DNA of 64,000 bases from Bemisia tabaci (Eukaryota > Arthropoda > Insecta > Hemiptera > Aleyrodidae): positions 23,485,131-23,549,130 of the forward strand of contig NC_092795.1 in NCBI RefSeq assembly GCF_918797505.1. Reading direction: 5' to 3'. Below are positions 1-9,994 of the stretch, one piece after another. Position 1 is the first letter of the stretch, and each line of letters opens with the position of its first letter. Both the position numbers and the translations under genes were made by a program. The notes beneath the pieces are model-generated. The model worked only from the letters and a program-made list of their open reading frames with translations, did no database searches and was not told the DNA's origin.

Positions 1-50
1 GTCACTTCTGCCCCAGGACAAACCAGCCTTACCCTCGTAGACCTAAAAGC

Positions 51-198
51 GGATCCAGCAATTTGGCAACACCAGATTTCCTCAATTTGAACCTATTCTA
101 AATAATCGATTCTTGTTAGAGCACCTGGCCCCTCCAAGAATCGATACATTTCCATAGGTTTAAATGGAGAAAATCCGGTGTTGCCAAATGCTGGATCC
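51..198. mobile_element. Palindromic MITE, GGATCCAGCA-ended family, copy 1
   Basis: The element starts GGATCCAGCAATTTGGCAAC and ends in the inverted form (GCCAAATGCTGGATCC). Its core carries ATCGATTCTTGTTAGAGCAC and the inverted AAGAATCGAT, plus CATAGGTTTAAATGG on the right. It is 148 bp long, the same as the copy at 4377-4524. It has no coding capacity. I could not settle the target duplication, so the superfamily is open. Confidence 0.75.
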
Positions 199-600
199 AC
201 TAATGCCTTGCAAAATTTCGCAAATTAAACGAAGGCTTAATAAAAAATCCCCGACGTTGGCTAGAACTCCATTTAGCAATATTTAATCTTCGCAACGCAC
301 TTAATGGGGCTTAATAGATTTCGAATTACTCCCCCTCCCGTGTTTTCATACGGTCGGTCTCCGGCTTGCAGCAGGCCGCGGCGCCTGCGGAGGTGCAAGC
401 TGCAACCCGCCGAGCGAGGCCGCGAGCGCGATAATCTGATTCCCGGGCGATAAAACCGCCCCGCCGTGTCGCGGAAAAACCGCCCAAGTACCCGAGGTTC
501 TCCCCGGATTTACGCGGTTTTTACGGGCCGGTCGCGAGCGGAAAAAACGGATTCAGCCCGGCTGAAGGGCGACGATGCGTGTTCAAGTGACTTTCGCACA
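199..600. other. GC-rich block, no gene seen
   Basis: From about 340 to 560 the sequence turns strongly GC- and CpG-rich, unlike its AT-rich surroundings. I see no convincing reading frame or repeat. It could be a CpG-dense regulatory segment or a relic of a repeat. The sequence alone does not decide. Confidence 0.3.
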
Positions 601-1124
601 TATTTAAAATGTAAAGTGTAACAGTTCGGATGATGGGAAAACGATTCGATGGCGCCACCCCCCGCCGCCCGCCCTTTTAGACGCAATTAACAGCTGCATA
701 AAATATTCCGCCCCGCCCTCGACTCGACGCCCGCATTCAAACAGTTTATTTCCGTGCGTTAGTTTCATCGCGTTTTTTTCTTCTTCTTTTTTCATATGTA
801 TTTTTCGCGCCGTGTTTTTCCGGTTTTCAGCGAGTCTATATGGTCTGGACTAGCTTTTCGTTTGCGTGCACAATATATCGACAGCAAAACAGCAAATATG
901 GGGTTGCTGGTGTTTCAAAATTTCATCTCTTATTTCCTTTCATCTGAATAGGAAGAACCGACAACTACTAAAATGCCGTTTTTATCACACTTTCGTGCGC
1001 GCAGTGTCACCCACCCGCCACTGGTAGCGATGCTGCAAAGCTCCTCTGGCAAATTGCATCACTTTTTAAACAAAAGCTTTCCTGCGTGGGGAGAAAAAGT
1101 TTCAACAAGCAAACCCCCTGTCAG
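601..1124. other. Intergenic, nothing recognised
   Basis: AT-leaning single-copy-looking DNA. A short minus-strand frame at 604-795 is low-complexity and resembles no family. Confidence 0.3.
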
Positions 1125-1433
1125 CAGGGTGTCTAGCATCAGGATTTTCCCGATTTCCCCGATTCTATCAGGATTTGAGGTCAATCAGGATTTAATTCCG
1201 ATTTCATCAGGATTTGAGGAAATATCGGTCGTAAAATCAGGATTTGAGAAAAGTCGGCCGTCCGATCGGATTTTTTATCGAGCTATTTTTGTGAAGTTAC
1301 ATTCGCCAATTTTTCTCCGCAAAAAATCAGGTTTTGAAAAAATTCTGTAATCAGGATTAAGCAGCCAAAAATCAGAAAGAAGCAGGATTTCATTAGGATT
1401 TTTCAAAATGAAAAAAAAAAACTGGACACCCTG
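1125..1433. mobile_element. MITE with CAGGGTGTCTA ends, ATCAGGATTT-rich interior, copy 1
   Basis: It begins CAGGGTGTCTAGCATCAGG and ends GGACACCCTG, so the ends are inverted repeats. The interior repeats the short motif ATCAGGATTTGA about ten times with variation. An A-rich tract precedes the right end. A second copy lies at 38259-38561. The termini match those of the family at 29838, 31918, 38660, 39708 and 57739, although the interiors differ. No clear target duplication. A plus-strand frame at 973-1350 runs into it and is not a gene. Confidence 0.75.
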
Positions 1434-1454
1434 AACTCCTTTTTTATAATGAAA

Positions 1455-1858
1455 ATCAATAGATCAATGAAATAACTTATTTATTTCTGCTAGACTTGAT
1501 TCCATGAATGTTGCTCTCAGAATATGATTCGCTAATTTTTCTCAGCAAACACACAGCCACGCCCTCTCTCACCTCCCAGATTCAACCACCCTCCCCCAGG
1601 AAGGAATCCCACCCCGCCATCCGGGTCTCAAGCAAAGCGCAGAATAGACCCCCCTGTTAGACTCAAGACCAATAGATCGATAAAATAACTTATTTATTTC
1701 TGCTAGAATTGATTCCATGAATGTTGCTCTCAAAACATGATTCACTAATTTTTCTCAGCAAACACATAGCCACGGCCTGTCTCACCTCCCAGATTCACCC
1801 ACCCTCCCTTAGGAAGGAATCCCACCCCGCCAACCGGGTCTCGAGCAAACCGCAGAAT
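1455..1858. repeat. Tandem duplication, 213-bp unit, two copies
   Basis: The string AATAACTTATTTATTTCTGC occurs at 1471 and again at 1684, a period of 213 bp. The following sequence (GCTCTCA, TTTTTCTCAGCAAACACA, ACCTCCCAGATTCA, GGAAGGAATCCCACCCCGCC) repeats in the same order with a few substitutions. The array starts just right of the MITE ending at 1433. It has no coding signal. Confidence 0.85.
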
Positions 1859-2122
1859 TCCACCACTCCATGCTAAGCCCGCAATCTCTCACACGCCTCC
1901 CTGTACATTGGAACCTACAAGAACTTTCACTCACACGGGATCAATTTACTTCGCCGACACCCTCCCACACGCGCGCCTACCGCGCCGGAGTTTATCGAGC
2001 AAACATACACACCGTCATTTTAGAAGCCTCGCATCGTTGTTACCTACTGATCAAATATTTGACGCGACAAACCTTGCTTAATGGCCGATGTCGCGAGTCT
2101 ACGGGAGTTATGGGAATAACGC
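1859..2122. other. Intergenic, nothing recognised
   Basis: A 154-codon plus-strand frame begins here and runs into the tandem repeat. It shows no domain and is treated as chance. Confidence 0.3.
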
Positions 2123-2664
2123 TTCCATGGTCAGAGAGAACATCTTATGAGCCTTCGGACGTAGCGAAATTTCCTTTGACAAAGTGCGAGGTTTTCGGGG
2201 GACATGTGAATGTTGTTCCTCCAATTTTTCAGAGAATTTTGTTTGCAAATGGATGTAAAGTATCTGAAATTTTTAAGGGAAAATGTTCGTTGCTTTTGAA
2301 TAACGTTTCCATGGTCAGGAAGAACATCTTATGAGCCTTCGGACGTAGCGAAATTTCCTTTGACAAAGTGCGAGGTTTTCGGGGGACATGTGAATGTTGT
2401 TCCTCCAATTTTTCAGAGAATTTTGTTTGCAAATGGATGTAAAGTATCTGAAATTTTTAAGGGAAAATGTTCGTTGCTTTTGAATAACGTTTCCATGGTC
2501 AGGAAGAACATCTTATGAGCCTTCGGACGTAGCATGATTTCCTTCGACAAAGTGCTAAGTTTTTGAGAGACATGTGAATGTTGTTCTTCCAATTTTTTAG
2601 AGAATTTTGTTTGCAAATGGATATAGTGTATCTGAAATATTTAAAGGAAAATGATCGTTGCTTT
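2123..2664. repeat. Tandem repeat, 184-bp unit, about 2.9 copies
   Basis: TTCCATGGTCAG recurs at 2123, 2307 and 2491, exactly 184 bp apart each time. The first two units are almost identical and the third is more diverged. Each unit resembles the left half of the TA-flanked MITE family: AGAACATCTTATGAGCCTTC followed by GTAGCGAAATTTCCTTTGA. It therefore looks like a half-element amplified in tandem. The minus-strand frames here are copies of one another through the repeat and not genes. Confidence 0.9.
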
Positions 2665-2810
2665 TCTCAAATATACAAATTACAAAGAAAGATTCATTAT
2701 CATTCGAATGTTTTTACAGCGTTCTGCCTGTGCAAGGCAGAACACCTTGCATGAAACATGTTTTGTGTTGGTGGGAACTTAGGTTGGGTTATTGAACTTC
2801 GGAGGAGGAA

Positions 2811-3060
2811 ACACATCTTAGGAAAAACGTCGTATGAACCGTTAGACGCTGCCAGATTTCCTCCACTAAAAACCAAATTTACTGGTAAAATTTTGAATAT
2901 TTTTTCCCGAAATGTTCAGACAATTTTGTATGAAATTTGCTCTAAAATACCCGAAAATTTCAAGGAAAAATAAACACGAATGTCGTCAAAAATACATGGT
3001 TTACCAAGAGAAATTTGGCAACTCTTGAATGTTCTTACCTCATTTATCCTTAGCACGACA
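2811..3060 (+). mobile_element. Degenerate TA-MITE (GTGCTAAGG family)
   Basis: The left half reads CTTAGGAAAAACGTCGTATG and the right half GAAATTTGGCAACTCTTGAA with ATCCTTAGCACGACAG, the two inverted ends of the family typified at 27247-27498. The left terminus is eroded. Confidence 0.55.
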
Positions 3061-3075
3061 GCATTGCTAGGAAGA

Positions 3076-4376
3076 ACACCGTGTAATCTTTGGACGTTAA
3101 CCGTTAAACTGGACGATAACTACGCGTAAACACTCACTTGTATGGCATGGTACAGGAAAGCGAATTTTATCATTACTCGTGCTAAATGCAAATGAATGAT
3201 AAAAATTGCAAAATTTTCAACTTCTTCGTTTTTCTTTGTTTCAGGTCAGTTTCTATCACTTAACATTCTGTATCAGGGTAAGTTTTCAATGGTTATTTTA
3301 TCCTCTCAACCGCAGCCAAACTAAAGTTAACTCAATTATCTGTTCTTGAAGAGCTTGCCGGAAAGAGGGAGCATAGCAAAAATTAAGGTTTGAGAAAATA
3401 CATGATTTTATTTTAGGGTGCATACACTCGGATCTAAGCGTGTCATTTCCAACAAAAATCGTCTTCAGAGGCCAGAAAGTAATGCTGACATATTCAAATG
3501 CATTTTTCTCAAAACGCGATTTTGGCTATGGTCCCTTTTTCCGGGAAGTTCCTCAATTGCACTCAGGAGTGATGTAAGCAGATATTGCTAACATTATCAT
3601 AAAGTAACTACTTTTCTCATCCCAAAACTTCCAGTAAAGAAAGTTAAATTTGACTGAAAAACATGAGTATGAATTTAAGGTAGGAAAAAACGATTCCTCT
3701 TTACCTACCCTGAAAGGTGACTGGATTCGTTTTAGCTGTTCTCGGAAAAAGAGAAAATGGAGGTTGAGAAATCGTGCGTCAGCCCAGATCCTGCCGATCG
3801 TTTGATTTTCAATGTTTTAATTTTCCTGTCTGCTAAGTTTCATCGAACGTGATAAACGAACCGAAATAATTTCAAGGATGATTTCAGGGTCGACCGCTGA
3901 GCGCAAACCCTATAAATAAACTCGCCTTGAAAAACTAGACTTGAAAAAATGGATTCCGATGCGATGATTGTGGTGACCCTCTCGAACCGGAAGTATGCAA
4001 ATTTCCACCCTTAGCTCGATGAATACAGAGCGGACGTTCCGATCCCCTTTCTTTTGCTGAAAATCCCTTACTGATTTATATGCACTGTAAAGCAAACGGT
4101 GTGCAAAAAGTTCGAGCACATGAGTTGGACGTATTGGTCATTATCACTTCATCACATTATCACCTAAAAATCGACTCTTTGACTCTTCAATTTTTCAAAT
4201 TTTGTCATATTTGGTTTTTCGTATACTAGGCTGATTTTCATGGTTTCTGCTATCCGAAGCTTGATCACACGAGCTGAAAGTTGGATTTTCCATACCGATT
4301 CAAGTGTTAGATTGTCAAACTGAGGTACGGATCTGTCTTTTTGACACTTGGCTTATGACCACGAACGTTCAGAGGT
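3076..4376. other. Intergenic, nothing recognised
   Basis: About 1.3 kb without repeats I can match inside the window. The short frame on the minus strand at 3910-4119 has no recognisable domain. Confidence 0.3.
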
Positions 4377-4524
4377 GGATCCAGCAATTTGGCAACACGG
4401 GATTCTTTTCATTTAAACCTATGTTAAATAATCGATTCTTGTTGGAGCACCTGGTCCCTTCAAGAATCGATATATTTCAATAGGTTTAAATGGAGAAAAA
4501 CAACGTTGCCAATTTGCTGGATCC
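4377..4524. mobile_element. Palindromic MITE, GGATCCAGCA-ended family, copy 2
   Basis: 148 bp, from GGATCCAGCAATTTGGCAAC to TTGCTGGATCC. The core is ATCGATTCTTGTTGGAGCAC, then AAGAATCGATATATTTC and AATAGGTTTAAATGG. It is equal in length and colinear with copy 1 at 51-198. Confidence 0.78.
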
Positions 4525-4663
4525 GTCAATTTGAACGTTTCGATGAAGCTGAACTGGGAACCTTGACGAGACCAATCACGAGTGATCTCTCTCAGCAGTT
4601 GCAGATACCTCTCTTGCACTTACAGTCATCCCATAAAGAGAAACTAGGATCAAGTTTTAGCCT

Positions 4664-4665
<2 letters not shown>

Positions 4666-4697
<32 letters not shown>
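4666..4697. repeat. Poly-T tract
   Basis: A run of 32 T. It lies between two MITEs in otherwise unremarkable sequence. It could be an old retroposon tail on the minus strand or slippage. Confidence 0.9.
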
Positions 4698-4702
<5 letters not shown>

Positions 4703-4894
4703 GCTCGTGTTATGTTTTCATCATTCCAGACATATGCTGCTAGAATTTGAGTCTTAGAATTTGATATATCTGCTATGATTTTTAAATGATCACGGATTTC
4801 GGAGCCAGATTTTAGCAGCACGACGTGGTAAATTTTTCCGAAACAATAGCTGATAATTCGTCTTAACCTTGCGCTGGTATTACCTCAACCCAAA

Positions 4895-4955
4895 ATACTG
4901 GTCCGAAATTGAGGAAGAACGTCATATGAACATTAAAACACTTTCCCGGAGACGT
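4895..4955 (+). repeat. Fragment of TA-MITE left arm
   Basis: The text GAAGAACGTCATATGAACAT followed by a run ending in CCCGGA matches the left arm of the GTGCTAAGG family but stops at the hAT-like MITE that starts at 4964. Confidence 0.35.
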
Positions 4956-4963
4956 ATTTACTT

Positions 4964-5116
4964 CAGTGGCGTGGCGTGCTTTGCGATATATCGATTGTTT
5001 TGCCATTTAAACCTATGGAAAAGGATCGATAAACAGGAACACCTTAATAATCGATTCTTTACCATAGGTTTAAATGGCAGAACAGTCGATACATCGCAAT
5101 TCACGCCACGCCACTG
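4964..5116. mobile_element. hAT-like MITE, CAGTGGCG family, copy 1
   Basis: 153 bp with inverted ends CAGTGGCGTGGCGTG and CACGCCACGCCACTG. It is flanked by a perfect 8-bp direct repeat, ATTTACTT (4956-4963 and 5117-5124). CAGTG-type termini with 8-bp target duplications are typical of the hAT superfamily. The interior has a second inverted pair, CCATTTAAACCTATGG and CCATAGGTTTAAATGG, around ATCGAT sites. Non-coding, so it would need a transposase from elsewhere. Confidence 0.92.
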
Positions 5117-5124
5117 ATTTACTT

Positions 5125-5550
5125 ACTGGAAAATAAAGGATATCGCACATGCAACGTAGAGTTATTCATTCATCATATAAAGTTAAAATGTTCCTTGGAG
5201 TAGTTGTATCCTGCACATTGCTTTTTTTAGAAGAAATAACAAATCGAATCACTAAAGGAGAACGACATCTTAACAAATGAGAGTCTCCAAGTGATCCGAG
5301 AGCAACGAAGGGAGTTCGAAAAGATTCAAGAGTTATGAAAATAATAAAACTTTCAATCTTTTCGAAGGAATCTTTTCGAAGGATTTTCAATTCACCGTTG
5401 ATAACTCATGAGAGCTCGCGTAGGAGAGGGGCTAGTGGGTGAGACAAATTACTTCGATGGATATCGGCGGGATAACTCACCGACCAAACATTGATTCGGG
5501 TCGACTTAAATCACTCAACTTTGTGTTCGTATTATCTTACACTCCACTAC
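5125..5550. other. Intergenic, nothing recognised
   Basis: AT-leaning sequence without a match elsewhere in the window. The frames here are short and unconvincing. Confidence 0.3.
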
Positions 5551-5770
5551 TGCCTGGCCAAGGAAAAACGGCCTATGGGCACTCCAATGTTGCCAAATTT
5601 CCCCAGATGGTATACTCATTTTTCCTGGAAAAGATATGAATATTTCTTCCTCAAGTTTTCAGAAACATCAGATTACATTGCGAATGAGAGTGTTTGAGAA
5701 GTTGAAAAAGAACTTTTACGAATTCATCAGAAAATTTGAGTAATATCGGGAGACATTTGGCAATGTCCAA
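5551..5770 (+). mobile_element. Degenerate TA-MITE copy
   Basis: GCCAAGGAAAAACGGCCTATG then GTTGCCAAATTTCCCC mark a decayed left half. The right half is barely recognisable (GACATTTGGCAATGTCC). The outer termini are lost. Confidence 0.4.
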
Positions 5771-6255
5771 ATCTGATAGGACAGAGATAATATCGACATC
5801 AACCGAGTTGGCGGGGAAATCGTGAAGGGGTCCTTTTTATCAAAGACCGCTTAACGTATGTATAAGTAATGTGTTTACCTTTATAAATCCGCTTTACGGC
5901 GTTCATTTACACGGGTCGGATGGCTCCCGCACAAAAGTACTACGTCTCTTTTATTGAGCCATAAAGCGCCGGGCCTGGAGACGGCTCCGCGCCGTAAATA
6001 TCCAAATTCAATCTACTCCGGCTCGATAGCGGATAGCGCCGCCGCCGTGCCGTAACGCCCGTAGCGTAGCGGGAGCGGGCCGCGCGATAAAAAGATCCCG
6101 CGCTGCGGCAAGACTCGGCGTTACTTGCGACGCCCGGCCCGACGCGACGGGACGGTCATTAAAGATACGATTCCCAGATAGGGAACGGCGAGGCGGTTGA
6201 CTTAATTAGTTCATCCACAGGGTTGCCGAGTCAGGCCATGGCGCGTTGAACAACC
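5771..6255. other. GC-rich block, no gene seen
   Basis: From roughly 5880 to 6200 the sequence is CpG-rich (for example GGATAGCGCCGCCGCCGTGC). No reading frame or repeat structure is evident. A regulatory CpG segment is possible but unsupported. Confidence 0.25.
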
Positions 6256-6508
6256 CTGCCGTGCTAAGGAAAAACGTCGTATGAACCTCCAGGCGTTGCC
6301 AAATTTCCTTTGATAAAACACGAATTTCCTGGTAATTCTATGAATATTTTCTATCCAATTTTTTAGATACTTTTGCTTGCAATTTCACCTAAAGTTCCTG
6401 ACAATTTCAAAGAAAAATATTAATAACTATCCTCAAAAATGAACATTTTATCGAAGGAAATTTGGCAACTCTCGAATGTTCATACGGCGTTCTTACTTGG
6501 CACGGTAG
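6256..6508. mobile_element. TA-MITE, GTGCTAAGG family
   Basis: 253 bp, from CTGCCGTGCTAAGGAAAAAC to TTCTTACTTGGCACGGTAG. Inner inverted segments are CGTATGAACCTCC with GTTGCCAAATTTCC on the left and GGAAATTTGGCAACTC with GTTCATACGG on the right. The AT-rich middle is not palindromic. No coding capacity. A plus-strand frame at 6462-6908 starts in this end and runs into the next repeat. Confidence 0.8.
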
Positions 6509-6601
6509 TACCATAAAATATCATAATGGAGATGTTGCATGTGTGAGGAATTTGCGATTTGACTGTAGATTCTTATGTAGAAGCTCGCGAGAAACACAAT
6601 G

Positions 6602-6956
6602 GTGCCACTGGTTTTCTCTGAAATTAACTCCCAAGCTCAAAAAAAGCTCTCAAGTCGAAGCCAAAATGGAGGGGATATCCCACCCTACCCTGAGAGTCCA
6701 CCTCTACATCAAGACAAACTCTCCATGTAAGATAGAGAGCAAATATATTAGCAGGGTTGCCGTGTTTTCAGTTTTGGAGTCCCCAAATAAAGTTGCAGCT
6801 CTTGTCAATGTATTTGCTCCCTATCTTTGCATGGAGAGAATTGTCATGATGAAGACGTGGACTCTCAGGATAGCGTGGGATATCTTCTCCATTTTGGCCT
6901 CAACTTGAGAGCTTTTTTCGCGCTTGGGAGTTGATTTCAGAGAAAACCAGTGGCAC
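6602..6956. repeat. Long inverted repeat (foldback element), arms of about 150 bp
   Basis: The left arm begins GTGCCACTGGTTTTCTCTG and the right arm ends CAGAGAAAACCAGTGGCAC. Matching inner blocks include CTGAGAGTCCAC with GTGGACTCTCAG and CCAAAATGGAGG with TCCATTTTGGC. A spacer of some 60 bp separates the arms. A transcript would fold into a long hairpin. A relative of one arm occurs around 20668-20720 (CAGCTCTCAAGCTCATG, GACGCCATAATGG). Confidence 0.88.
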
Positions 6957-7388
6957 TATCGTGTTCCAACGCTATAGATGGATCCGTTTTTAGGCGAAAA
7001 AAGAATCCTCGCAATGAAATAAACCCACCCGAGGTGTGAAATAGCAGGACGCTATTTTTGGAGGAGGAAAAAGGAACACCTTTTTCCTGAAAGCGGATCA
7101 TCTTTTCTCGACTGAAAGTTTTCAACTCCCACTCACTCATTTGAACTTCACTTTGACAGAAACTTACTTTCATTTGAACTCTCTCCTTCCTGTTTAAACA
7201 GCGTATGGTTTAATTCCGTCGTGTGACAGCTTATTCAGACTCCGAGGAACTTTCGACCTTGGCATTCAAAATAATTCAAATTAGTCTCCTTCAGTCAAGA
7301 GAGAGCACGTGCCCGTGCTCTTTACTTATTTACCGTTTGTGTTTTCCCCGTTTCTTTTTCAAACCTTACTCTCATTTCTTGACGAAAT
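6957..7388. other. Intergenic, nothing recognised
   Basis: No repeat match inside the window. A 78-codon minus-strand frame has no family resemblance. Confidence 0.3.
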
Positions 7389-7656
7389 GTCATATCGACG
7401 GTGAAACTACCAAACCACGTATCTCGTTTGCGGTGTTTAAAAATCTACGCTCGCATTTTATTTTTTTGAAGTCGACCGAATCAATATCATTCTTTGTAAT
7501 TTTCACAGAATTGTCTCCGCACAAAGAGGAAAAATCACAGAAATTTTCAAGACTAGACGTTAAGTAGTTTTTCATTTAAAAAATAAAGTATTACAGGAAG
7601 TCTGCGACGTCGCAAACCGAGATACGTGGTTTGGTAGTTTCACCGTCGATATGTCA
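7389..7656. mobile_element. Inverted-repeat element, CGACGGTG-ended family, copy 1
   Basis: Arms of about 45 bp: ATATCGACGGTGAAACTACC on the left and GGTAGTTTCACCGTCGATAT on the right. The inner arm TATCTCGTTTGCGG is followed by a non-coding middle with TTTAAAAAATAAAGTATTAC and GGAAGTCTGCGACGTCGC. That middle and inner arm recur at 13571-13798 and 51767-51975, where they form one end of a larger repeat. Confidence 0.8.
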
Positions 7657-8125
7657 CATGGGAAGCCGAGACCGAGTTACTATTTGCAAAATGTAGTCCA
7701 TCTGATAAAGATGAGTCACCCCGGTTTCCCATGACTTCATGCGAAACTCAAAGTTGACATTATATTGTAGTTCCCAAACTAGAAGCAATCGCCGTAAATA
7801 AGGTCATCTATATTTCGTGTTTTTCTTGTAAAACTTAATAAGTAGAAGCACCTCTTTTGCTTTTCCTTTCTTCGGAGAACTGTCGCTCATTCATGACAGC
7901 GGTCATTTGAAGTCTTGCGTGGAGTTATGAAACCGCGGTAACTCATACGTTGTAAATTACGTAATCGCCGTAGTATACTTTTTGAAGCAGGAAGGTGAAA
8001 TAGGCGGAGAATTTCTTACCCAGATAGTGGTAAAATCAACTATATCATGCTTTTCTGATGCCTTGGTCGTGATTTTTTATCATTTTGCCACAATGAACGA
8101 TTCTTTTTTCGCTTTAACAAATGTT
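7657..8125. other. Intergenic, nothing recognised
   Basis: A short ATGTAGTCCATCTG near 7692 resembles the end of the GGACTGC hairpin family. Otherwise nothing is recognised. Confidence 0.3.
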
Positions 8126-8309
8126 CCCAGAAAAAAAAGTCGCTTTGATTTGATTCGATCCGATTTTTCCTTGAATCGAAGAGCCGATCCTAGATTTAGG
8201 CGGATTTCCTTTCGATTCAGGCAAAAAGTCCGATTGAATCAAAAGTATTTTTTCTCGTCAATGTTTTTAAGAGTCTGGATTCTAGATCCAAGCGATTTTT
8301 TTTCCAGCG
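8126..8309. mobile_element. Degenerate hairpin element, CAGTG/AAAAAAAA family
   Basis: It begins CCCAGAAAAAAAAGTCGC and ends GCGATTTTTTTTCCAGCG. Near the right end it has GTCAATGTTTTTAAGAGTCTGG and inside it GATTCGATCCGATTTTTCC with GTCCGATTGAATC. The same order occurs in the better copy at 14396-14623. Frames through it are chance. Confidence 0.6.
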
Positions 8310-8344
8310 TTTGTAATGGACTCGTTCCTCTAGGAAAATCTCGT

Positions 8345-8723
8345 AGTACCTTTATTGCGATAGTATGGACAGATCGCTTGATGGAGAGCTTAGGGCTCAG
8401 AAGTGCAGCCACCCTTCTGAGCAACTTCTAACACACGAAATTTCACTGCCAACCTACAGATTTCAATTCTAACCAAGATGGCCAAGAATGTACATAAATG
8501 AGCGTTCTTTCGCAAAAATAAGTAAAATTGTGCAAAAAGTAAGCCAATCACATGCTTTATAAACGACGGTTCGTAACAATTGTATTTGTAAATTGCTCTG
8601 GACATTTGAAATTCATAGGTTGGCTGCATTTCTGGGTCCTAACTTTATTCGCGGAGGCATCGGTGAAGGCCTGATGAATTTTCGGAGTTTCACATCTGTC
8701 TATACTCTCGCTATACAGGTACT
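8345..8723. mobile_element. MITE with AGTACCT...TATAGCGAGAGTAT ends, copy 1
   Basis: Inverted ends: AGTACC, then GCGATAGTATGGACAGATCG on the left, and CTGTCTATACTCTCGCTATA, then GGTACT on the right. The length is 379 bp, identical to the copy at 23769-24147. The interior is colinear and clearly similar (CCAAGATGGC, GAATGTACATAAATGAGCG, CATAGGTTGGCTGCATTTCT). No coding capacity. Target duplication not resolved. Confidence 0.88.
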
Positions 8724-9248
8724 CGAGGAAAATCCACGCATATAAAAGTTCAGAGTTCAACAACAAAACAAATGCATGGAACACCCGAATAACAACTAGT
8801 GCACATATGGGGTGCTAATCGACAAGATCATTTATCCCGACTGGATCGAGAGAACCGCGTCGGAGAGTGCTCGCTTAAAGCATTTTTTCGAAAATTCATT
8901 CGGAGGCAGTGCAAGGATACTAAGCGTGCTTGTTGTGCCCGGATGATGGCTTGATTTCCCGGGGGGATTCACCATCAACGGAAAAATAGAAACACCGACG
9001 GCTGCATCCCGTATTCCACTTTCATCACAAGCTCGGCTAAATCCTTTCTGTTACTCACAGGTTGCAGTTTGACCTCATTGAGCTAGCTTGCAGCGGATTG
9101 AAGTCTATGACGCATTATCAATCTTACAACAATATGTGAACTTGGGAGTAAAAAAGGATGGGGGGAGTTACTTTTGATTAATTGATTAAGAACGAGACCA
9201 TATATTTTCATCACGGTCAAAGCTATGTCTCCGAGCTTGGTAGCAAGC
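8724..9248. other. Intergenic, nothing recognised
   Basis: No internal repeat and no credible reading frame. Confidence 0.3.
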
Positions 9249-9510
9249 AATTGAGGCACTGGATGCGAAAAGGGCGCCTCTCGATTGCGGTGTTTCAGAA
9301 TCTCTGTTGCTAATTAATCCCTTGAAGAAGAATTTAATGGGTGATTTTTCCGGAATTCTCTTCATGGAAAATTGTAAAATCATGAGGGATATTCGGTAAA
9401 ATTCTTATTGAAATGGATGCATCCACTTTCCTCACAACGAATGAAATATTAGAGGAGACTCTGAAACACTGCAACCAAAAAGTGCCCTTTTCGCATCCAG
9501 TGCCTCAATT
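9249..9510. mobile_element. MITE with AATTGAGGCACTGGATGCG ends
   Basis: 262 bp. The left end AATTGAGGCACTGGATGCG is inverted at the right as CGCATCCAGTGCCTCAATT. The arms continue inward for about 60 bp (GTGTTTCAGAATCTC against GAGACTCTGAAACAC). It is the only copy in the window. Frames at 9186-9383 are chance. Confidence 0.82.
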
Positions 9511-9527
9511 CAGGAGGCTGCGCTGCA

Positions 9528-9555
9528 CTGATGATGGTCCAGTAAGACCCGAATC
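9528..9555 (+). other. Decayed hammerhead-like core (possible Penelope-type terminal remnant)
   Basis: CTGATGA is followed by a short stem GGTC/GACC with a 6-nt loop and then CGAATCGCGTC. The hammerhead consensus is CTGANGA, stem II, GAAA. Here the last box is GAAT, so it would not be active. The layout matches the segments at 44753 and 59574. Identity with a Penelope-like element is inference only. Confidence 0.25.
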
Positions 9556-9822
9556 GCGTCTGTTTTGCAGTTGCCTTCCTGAATGGTCGTAAATAGTGTT
9601 GTACCAAACAGCATATCTCTCTGAGGGAAAATTTTGCTCGAATGAGCTTTTGCCTTCTGCATTGAGTTTTTCAGTTCTCTGAGCTGTAACGCGTGTTGAT
9701 GTTGACTGCATTCCCAACATTCTGTCTATACGACTCGATGCAATTAGTTTACGAAAGCTAAAATTAACTAGATCGTTGCAACATTTTTATTGGATAAATT
9801 CAGCTTCTTCTTGTGTTGGGTG

Positions 9823-9986
9823 CAGTGGCGAGGCATAAACAATCAACTATTGGTATTTCCCCATTTGAAACTGCGGTAAAGAATCGATTTTTAAGGTGTT
9901 CATCGCAAACACCCTCTCTATCGATCCTCTTCCGTAAGCTTGAATGGCGGATCAATCTATATATCGCGAAGCACAATACGACACTG
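9823..9986. mobile_element. hAT-like MITE, CAGTGGCG family, copy 2 (diverged)
   Basis: 164 bp. It starts CAGTGGCGAGGC and ends GACACTG. The inner text AAAGAATCGATTTTTAAGGTG and the ATCGATCC site align with copy 3 at 62891. The flanks are GTTGGGTG (9815-9822) and GTTGGGTA (9987-9994), an 8-bp target duplication with one mismatch. Confidence 0.85.
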
Positions 9987-9994
9987 GTTGGGTA

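Noticed and set aside
2229..2616. Two near-identical minus-strand 67-codon frames
   Set aside because: They are the same repeat unit 184 bp apart.
6462..6908. 148-codon plus-strand frame
   Set aside because: It starts in the end of a TA-MITE and continues into a long inverted repeat.
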